Assembly: GCA_907164885.2 (NCBI GenBank)
Contig: OU015499.1
Coordinates: forward strand, 162,941,129-163,005,128
From: Dolomedes plantarius
Lineage: Eukaryota; Arthropoda; Arachnida; Araneae; Dolomedidae
Direction: 5' to 3'
DNA: 64,000 bases
Shown: positions 58,831-64,000 of the stretch, piece after piece
Layout: each line of letters starts with the position of its first letter
Position numbering within the stretch: the first letter of the stretch is position 1
The notes under the pieces: model-generated
What the model was told of the DNA's origin: nothing
Seen by the model: only the letters and a program-made list of their open reading frames with translations
Database searches by the model: none
Translations under genes and position numbers: made by a program

Positions 58831-59373
58831 AATCGTAGCCGTCCGGTATCGGCGCCAAGCTGTAGGTCCCCGTCGAATTAGCCCCCGTGTAGCAAAAAAA
58901 TGACCATAGCGCTCCAAACCAACATGTCTAAATACGCGGGTCATTTCAGAAGTAATGCACACTAAATTCGTTTTTTCATACCTACTTGATTTATGAAAAT
59001 TTCTCTCGACAGTCCTTCTATATAGTCCCCCCTGCTTTTGAAACCAGTCCTGACGTATAGGAAATTATTCATTCCTTGCTGCATGCTACTTTAGTGGAGT
59101 ACTTTTAATGACTCGGGTAGCGGCTGAGGTGGAAAAACCAGGGCTGAGCTTGGCAAAAAATCTGAAAACAGATTCTGGAAAATTTATACGCGGGGTCCAA
59201 GGAGCAGCGTCCCTTAAAGGGGGTTTAAAGGGAGCAAAGCCTCCTTAGGCCAGAGCATTTTTAAAGCATATTTTGTTACACTATATTTAAAACATATTCT
59301 GTTACACTTTTAACATGTCTTTTTCTTAGACTAAAAAATGCAGAAATAAAATTAAAAATACTTCAAATAATGG
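58830..59373. repeat. Transposon end fragments
   Basis: GGGTCATTTCAGAAGTAATG and CTCGACAGTCCTTCTATATA resemble terminal regions of mariner-type elements. GGTCCAAGGAGCAGCGTCCC with AAAGGGGGTTTAAAGGGAGC also looks repeat-derived. No complete element was delimited. Confidence 0.3.
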
Positions 59374-59970
59374 AGTATACGCAACGGGCGTTTTTTTTTT
59401 CGGGAGGGGCGACTTTTTTGTCGCCAAATCCCCGTGTGTCTCCGGGGGTCTAAGTTTGGCGGCCATCTTGAAAATCCGTAAAAACACGTTTTTATCCCAA
59501 TTCTTCAAGCTTCAAATTAAAAAAAAAACATTCTTTTATCGGAGGTTAATTTCCAACACACGGTGCCATCGCCAATTTGGCGAAAAGTTGGTGCGAAAAT
59601 CCCGCTCGGATACCTGTTAAGCTTAAACTGAGAAATGTAAACAAATGTGGCGACCAAGAAAGAACAAATAAATAGGAAAACGAAGCTTACTGCTGGCTTT
59701 AGGAAACTCGTAGGCGCACACGGGATCTTCACTTCGTTACGCATCCGTCCAAAAAACATTACAGAAAATCCCCAGCCCGGTGGCTTCGCTACGTACCGCT
59801 GGCTGTAGTACAGTAAAAAAAGCTTCCGCTGGCTGTAGCAGTCAGCAAAACAAAGCTTATCGCACAAAAATTCAAAAAATATCATCCGATCTTAAAATCA
59901 GAAAATAAAAACCGACAAATAACTATCAGATTTGGCGAAAAATCGCCCCTTGGCGTTCGTTGCGTATACT
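59374..59970. mobile_element. Element with AGTATACGCAACG inverted ends
   Basis: AGTATACGCAACGGGCG at the left and CGTTCGTTGCGTATACT at the right are inverted repeats of about 13 bases. Related GGGCGACTTTTTTGTCGCC and GGCGAAAAATCGCCCC strings lie just inside. It is about 597 bp. No duplication or transposase was recognised, so the superfamily is unknown. Confidence 0.6.
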
Positions 59971-61560
59971 ACATCTGTACCCAAAGGCTCTTTGCAGCAT
60001 ATTATACAGTAGGCAACTCTAGATTTTTCAAGTTTCCGGAAAGTCTCCTAAATATGTGTTTGCTACACTTTTCTCCAACCCTTCCCAGCGACATGGATTT
60101 TTAATACCGAAGTCGATCGCACGATTGTTTAGTTTGTCCGATCGACATACTATATCTTTTCTAACAGTCGGCATAACGACACTATTAAGAAAAATAAAAA
60201 CCGATCTATTTTCTTACACCACATATTAAACTAAAGCAAAGCGCATACAAAATCAAAAGTACACAACACCACGTGAGCAACGAGCAACACACGTGATACG
60301 GAACAAATTCCTGGAAAGAGAGGCAGGTCGGGACACGCAAATGAAAGAGTTTCTCTGATTTGCTGTGACGTCACGATAACGAGATGTATCCTTCCGCCAA
60401 TCCACTTCTTTCACTTTGATCGCGCTTGAAACTGCCGGTGCGAACGTAGTATAAAATATATTGGAAAAAGTGGATCTTTTTTCAAAAAATTTAAAAAAGC
60501 GGAAAAAACTCATCCCTGAAAAACGTTGACTACAAATGTTTCAACAGTGCAATGTCCAGGCGTTTCTGTTTTTGCTCAGATGTCCAGCAGTGAGGAACAC
60601 ACCGAGCACAAACAGTCAACTTTATATGTGACCTTTGATCTACACTCACATTAACCGACCTCTGCAAATCCTTTTAAAAAATTGTCACTTCAAAACAAAA
60701 CACGTGCGAAAACTTTGACAGATGCATAAATATTCCTCTACTCCTCAACAGCAAATGGCAATATTTATTCATTGCATCGTACTGGAAGAAATGGCAACGT
60801 CTTGTGCATTACTTTTGAAAAGACCCTCTTATCTTGCAAGATCCAGTAGAGTCCATTATTCAAAAGACGAGACTTGGTGTAACTTATGAACATTTGTCAA
60901 GAGATGAGTTCCAAATTTAAATTATACATTTCATAAATAAAAATTTGAGACGATATCTAATATAGAAGCATAATTAGATGCTCCATGCGTTAAATACTAT
61001 TTTGGCTGCACATTACGAAAAAACCCTTCTAATAAAATCTAAATTAATTTAAAATAATAAAAAGAGATCCAAAAACGAAAATTAATTCAATCTCGATATG
61101 AAGCTATAAAATATTTATTTATATGATACATATATATATCCCATTTACAGACAACAGCAGATGTACACAAAAGCAGTTAAATCTTAAAAAGTTAAATTTC
61201 ATATTAGGCTAAAACAAAAGCCAGAAGGATTGCATAAATGACATTTCAAGACACCCGTTCCGGCAGTGTAAACAGGTATGACAAGTTTTTTTTTACTCCA
61301 ATCACTTGGGTAGAACAAGTATCCCAGCAAGGATCATGGGTCGATACTGATAGCGAATTGATGTATTTAAAAATATTTACAAAAGAAGAGTACTGTCATA
61401 AAACACTAAATACCAAAATATAATTACGTGCGATATCGCCTTTAAATAATCACCGTCAAACCTGAGTTGAATTTGATTTTGAAGGAAATTTTCCCCACGG
61501 TGGGACAAAAAAATAGTAGAAAGTGGGTTACATACATAAAAGGGTAGGGTGATGCGTTTT
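59971..61560. other. Flank of zinc-finger gene 2, no supported gene
   Basis: AT-rich with a G+C-richer part at about 60240-60660. On the minus strand there is a TATATAAAGTTGAC string near 60632, which could be a TATA-like element but has no gene attached. Nothing else is recognised. Confidence 0.4.
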
Positions 61561-61569
61561 TAAAGCCCA

Positions 61570-62100
61570 CTGGAAAGAAATCTTTTCTCTCACACAGTCA
61601 GGACGAAAGATTTCTTCTGTGAGGGTACGAATATTTTTTTACATGATCGAGTTCAGAAAACCTTTTCTCACATTAAGTGCACACTAAGTCTTTTCTCCAT
61701 GGACAAACAGATACGTTTTAAACTTCCCCTGGAAAGAAAAACTTTTGTCACATATACTGCATGCGAAAGGTTTCTCAGGAATGAGGGTGCGGAGATGTGT
61801 ATTTTCAAACAACTCTGCCCAGAAAACCTTTTCTCAGAAAGTACAGACAAAATGTTTCTCTCCTGTGTGGGTACGGAGATGTGTTGTTACATGACCCTGT
61901 CGAGAATTTTTTTTGTCACATACCGTGCAGGCGAATGGTTTCTCTCCTGTGTGGATGCGGAGATGTGTTTTTACACGACAACGTTTGAGAAATTTTTCTC
62001 ACATACAGTACAGTTTATCTTCTGTGTGGGAGCGGAGATGTGTTTTTAACTCATCCTGTCGAGAAAATCTTTTCTCACATAAAGTACAGGCGAAAGGCCT
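61570..62100 (-). pseudogene. Decayed finger tail of zinc-finger gene 2
   Basis: In frame after the TAG at 62103-62101, the minus strand continues RPFACTLCEKRFSRQDELKT and HLRSHTEDK. Broken units follow ([45 protein letters not shown]) with several indels, ending near 61570 in TVREKISFQ-like remains. The last units match the last units of the gene 1 tail, including the same collapsed TGTGTGAGAGAAAAGA string. About six extra fingers existed. Confidence 0.82.
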
Positions 62101-63414
62101 CTATCCTGTGTGGGTGCGGAGATGTGTTTCTAAAGATCTCTGTAAACAAAATTTTTTCCCACATACAGTGCAGGCGAAAGGTTTCTCTCCTGTGTGGATG
62201 CGGAGATGTCTTCTTAAATCACCGTTTTCAGAAAATCTTTTCCCACATACAGTGCAGGCGAAAGGTTTCTCTCCTGTGTGGATGCGGAGATGTCTTCTTA
62301 AATCACCGTTTTCAGAAAATCTTTTCTCACATACCGTGCAGGCGAAAGGTTTCTCTCCTGTGTGGATGCGGAGATGTATTTTTAAATCACCCCTTCGAGA
62401 AAAATTTTTCTCACATACCGTGCAGGCGAAAGGTTTCTCTCCAGTGTGGATGCGGAGATGCATTTTTAAATTACCCTGTTGAGAAAATCTTTTCTCACAT
62501 ACCGTGCAGGCGAAAGGTTTATCTCCTGTGTGGGTGCGGAGATGCATTTTTAAATTACTCTGTTGAGAAAATCTTTTCTCACATACCGTGCAGGCGAAAG
62601 GTTTATCCCCTGTGTGGGTCCGGAGATGTATTTTTAAAGGACCCTGAAGAGAAAATTTTTTCTCACATACTGTGCATGCGAAAGGTTTATCTCCTGTGTG
62701 GGTCCGGAGATGTATTTTTAAAGGACCCTGAAGAGAAAATTTTTTCTCGCATACCGTGCAGGCGAAAGATTTATCTCCTGTGTGGATGCGGATATGTCTT
62801 TTTAAATCAAACTGTACAGCAAATTTCTTCTCACATACAGTGCAGGCGAAAGGTTTCTCTCCTGTGTGGATGCGGAGATGTAATTTTAAATCACCCCTTC
62901 GAGAAAAAATTTTCTCGCATACCGTGCAGGCGAAAGGTTTCTCTCCTGTGTGGACGCGGAGATGCATTTTTAAATTAAACTGTAGAGAAAATCTTTTCTC
63001 ACATAACGTGCAGGCGAAAGGTTTATCTCCTGTGTGGGTGCGGAGATGCACTTTTAAATTACTCTGTTGAGAAAATCTTTTCTCACATACCGTGCAGGCG
63101 AAAGGTTTATCTCCTGTGTGGGTCCGGAGATGTATTATTAAAGGACCCTGAAGAGAAAATTTTTTCTCACATACCGTGCAGGCGAAAGGTTTATCTCCTG
63201 TGTGGGTCCGGAGATGTATTTTTAAAGAACCCCGAAGAGAAAATTTTTTCTCACATACCGTGCAGGCGAAAGGTTTATGTCCTGTGTGGGGGCGGAGATG
63301 TCTTATTAAATTTCTCTGTCTATCAAATCTTCTCTCGCATACAGTGCATGCGAAAAGGTTCTCTACTGTGAGGGTAGAGGAAGTATTATCAGCAATGTGG
63401 TAGGAATTATGCAT
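62101..63414 (-). CDS. C2H2 zinc-finger protein 2, 15 fingers
   Basis: This encodes a probable nuclear DNA-binding protein of 437 residues from the ATG at 63414 (MHNSYHIADNTSSTLT), with 15 uninterrupted C2H2 fingers of 28 residues (84 bp). The consensus is [20 protein letters not shown]. Linkers are TGEKP or TGDKP. Fingers 8 and 9 are identical in protein and very similar to finger 3. Fingers 13 and 14 are nearly identical, which points to recent unequal exchange. The frame is open to an acceptor-like CATAG/ATT at 63486 and includes a leader finger (FECHLCHRFSQSASLNMHNS) one residue short. It ends in a nonsense codon (GAG to TAG within TGEKP). No KRAB, ZAD or BTB domain is visible. The target is unknown. 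Confidence 0.85.
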   Translation of the reverse strand: MHNSYHIADNTSSTLTVENLFACTVCERRFDRQRNLIRHLRPHTGHKPFACTVCEKKFSLRGSLKIHLRTHTGDKPFACTVCEKKFSLQGPLIIHLRTHTGDKPFACTVCEKRFSQQSNLKVHLRTHTGDKPFACTLCEKRFSLQFNLKMHLRVHTGEKPFACTVCEKIFSRRGDLKLHLRIHTGEKPFACTVCEKKFAVQFDLKRHIRIHTGDKSFACTVCEKKFSLQGPLKIHLRTHTGDKPFACTVCEKKFSLQGPLKIHLRTHTGDKPFACTVCEKRFSQQSNLKMHLRTHTGDKPFACTVCEKRFSQQGNLKMHLRIHTGEKPFACTVCEKNFSRRGDLKIHLRIHTGEKPFACTVCEKRFSENGDLRRHLRIHTGEKPFACTVCGKRFSENGDLRRHLRIHTGEKPFACTVCGKKFCLQRSLETHLRTHTG

Positions 63415-63486
63415 ATTTAATGAGGCCGACTGTGAAAATCTGTGACATAAATGACATTCAAAAACGTCCTCGGTGCGAGAAATAAT
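63415..63486 (-). CDS. Probable 5' part of the gene 2 finger exon
   Basis: The 24 codons upstream of the first ATG are in frame and open: IISRTEDV then FECHLCHRFSQSASLNMH. The homologous stretch in gene 1 (48560-48631) is also open and starts at the same acceptor-like site. An upstream exon would be required to supply the start codon. Confidence 0.5.
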
Positions 63487-63770
63487 CTATGCACTGCAAC
63501 TTTTTATATTTAGACAAATTCTACATGTGTTACATGGAGAGAATTCATCTTCCGTTTGAGTTGGGTTTGGCTTGCAGGAATGGCTTTCGTTGGAAGGCTC
63601 TTATAGACTGGAAATGCACATTTCCTTTTCTGGCATGCCGACGTGTACACGATGAGAAAACTAACTGCTAGCAATACGTTGAACTTTAAAACTTGTGGAC
63701 ACCTCGAACATTCTAGTATCGTATCGTACAATCTGTACCGAGCACCTGTAAAGACAGGAGAAAGAAATTG
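63487..63770 (-). other. Upstream segment of zinc-finger gene 2, shared with gene 1
   Basis: On the minus strand this follows TCTCCTGTCTTTACAG and is homologous to 48301-48559. It is open for about 80 codons (CSRCPQVLKFNVLLAVSFLI, with a hydrophobic stretch VLLAVSFLIVY) up to TAA at about 63512-63510. It could be an exon or untranslated leader; the stop argues against a direct in-frame link to the fingers. Confidence 0.5.
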
Positions 63771-63771
63771 A

Positions 63772-63773
<2 letters not shown>

Positions 63774-63808
<35 letters not shown>
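63774..63808. repeat. (TA)n microsatellite
   Basis: About 17 TA units just upstream of the gene 2 leader segment. Confidence 0.97.
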
Positions 63809-63812
<4 letters not shown>

Positions 63813-64000
63813 ATTTTTCACGCCAATGTTCCAGAAATGGAACATCAAAATTCTGTAAAAAATACTATTGGTATTGCTCCATAAAATTTATTAAGTCGAA
63901 CGAAAGTATGGATTGATTTTTTGGCATCGAGGTTACGTTAATAAAATACTGTTTAGGGGGAACTTGTAATTTCGGTCTTTTTTCTAATTTTCGGTGAACG

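Noticed and set aside
61913..63403. Long + strand ORFs antisense to zinc-finger gene 2 (up to 312 codons, Cys-rich repeats such as [17 protein letters not shown])
   Set aside because: They are shadows of the 84-bp finger repeat, whose period is a multiple of three, so an antisense frame stays open. The same antisense pattern occurs over gene 1.

Overview
This window looks like nuclear DNA from an AT-rich arthropod genome. Introns of 2 to 9.5 kb, GT-AG splice sites, many small DNA transposons, a copia-type retrotransposon, a mariner with DD41D spacing and young C2H2 zinc-finger arrays all fit. The sequence alone does not settle whether it is a chelicerate, insect or crustacean. There are no bacterial-type operons, CRISPR arrays or rRNA genes.

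Left two thirds (about 2.8-38.9 kb, + strand): one large gene, the focal-adhesion adaptor paxillin. Eight coding exons were located from splice sites, matching phases and protein motifs. They cover LD motifs 1-5 and all four LIM domains through the stop codon at 36443. The short exon with the start codon was not found and probably lies left of the window. The introns hold a Tc1-like fossil, several hAT-, piggyBac- and pogo/Tigger-like miniature elements with recognisable TIRs and target-site duplications, a non-LTR retrotransposon RNase H remnant, two mariner-like deletion remnants and long AT-rich tracts with nothing recognisable. A long 3'UTR follows, with several AATAAA signals.

Middle (about 39-48 kb): mostly repeats, including copies of a ~430 bp dispersed family, a complete non-autonomous hAT element with an 8-bp duplication and a hAT transposase remnant. 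Two phase-compatible minus-strand exons (42156-42071 and 40896-40767) may belong to a small unrecognised gene.

Right (about 48.3-63.8 kb): two related C2H2 zinc-finger genes in opposite orientation (+ at 48.6-49.4 kb with 8 fingers; - at 63.4-62.1 kb with 15 fingers) bracket a retrotransposon graveyard. Both share an upstream segment, a splice-acceptor-like junction, a damaged leader finger and a decayed tail of extra fingers. They therefore look like an inverted duplication that has since diverged. Between them lie a Ty3/gypsy fossil, a copia-type element on the minus strand (PBS, gag, zinc knuckle, protease, integrase, part of RT), a mariner-like element of about 1.3 kb inserted in the copia RT, and a 347-bp Helitron-like element inserted in the copia gag. 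Removing the Helitron-like insert restores the gag reading frame exactly.

All assignments are by eye from motifs; no database search was possible.
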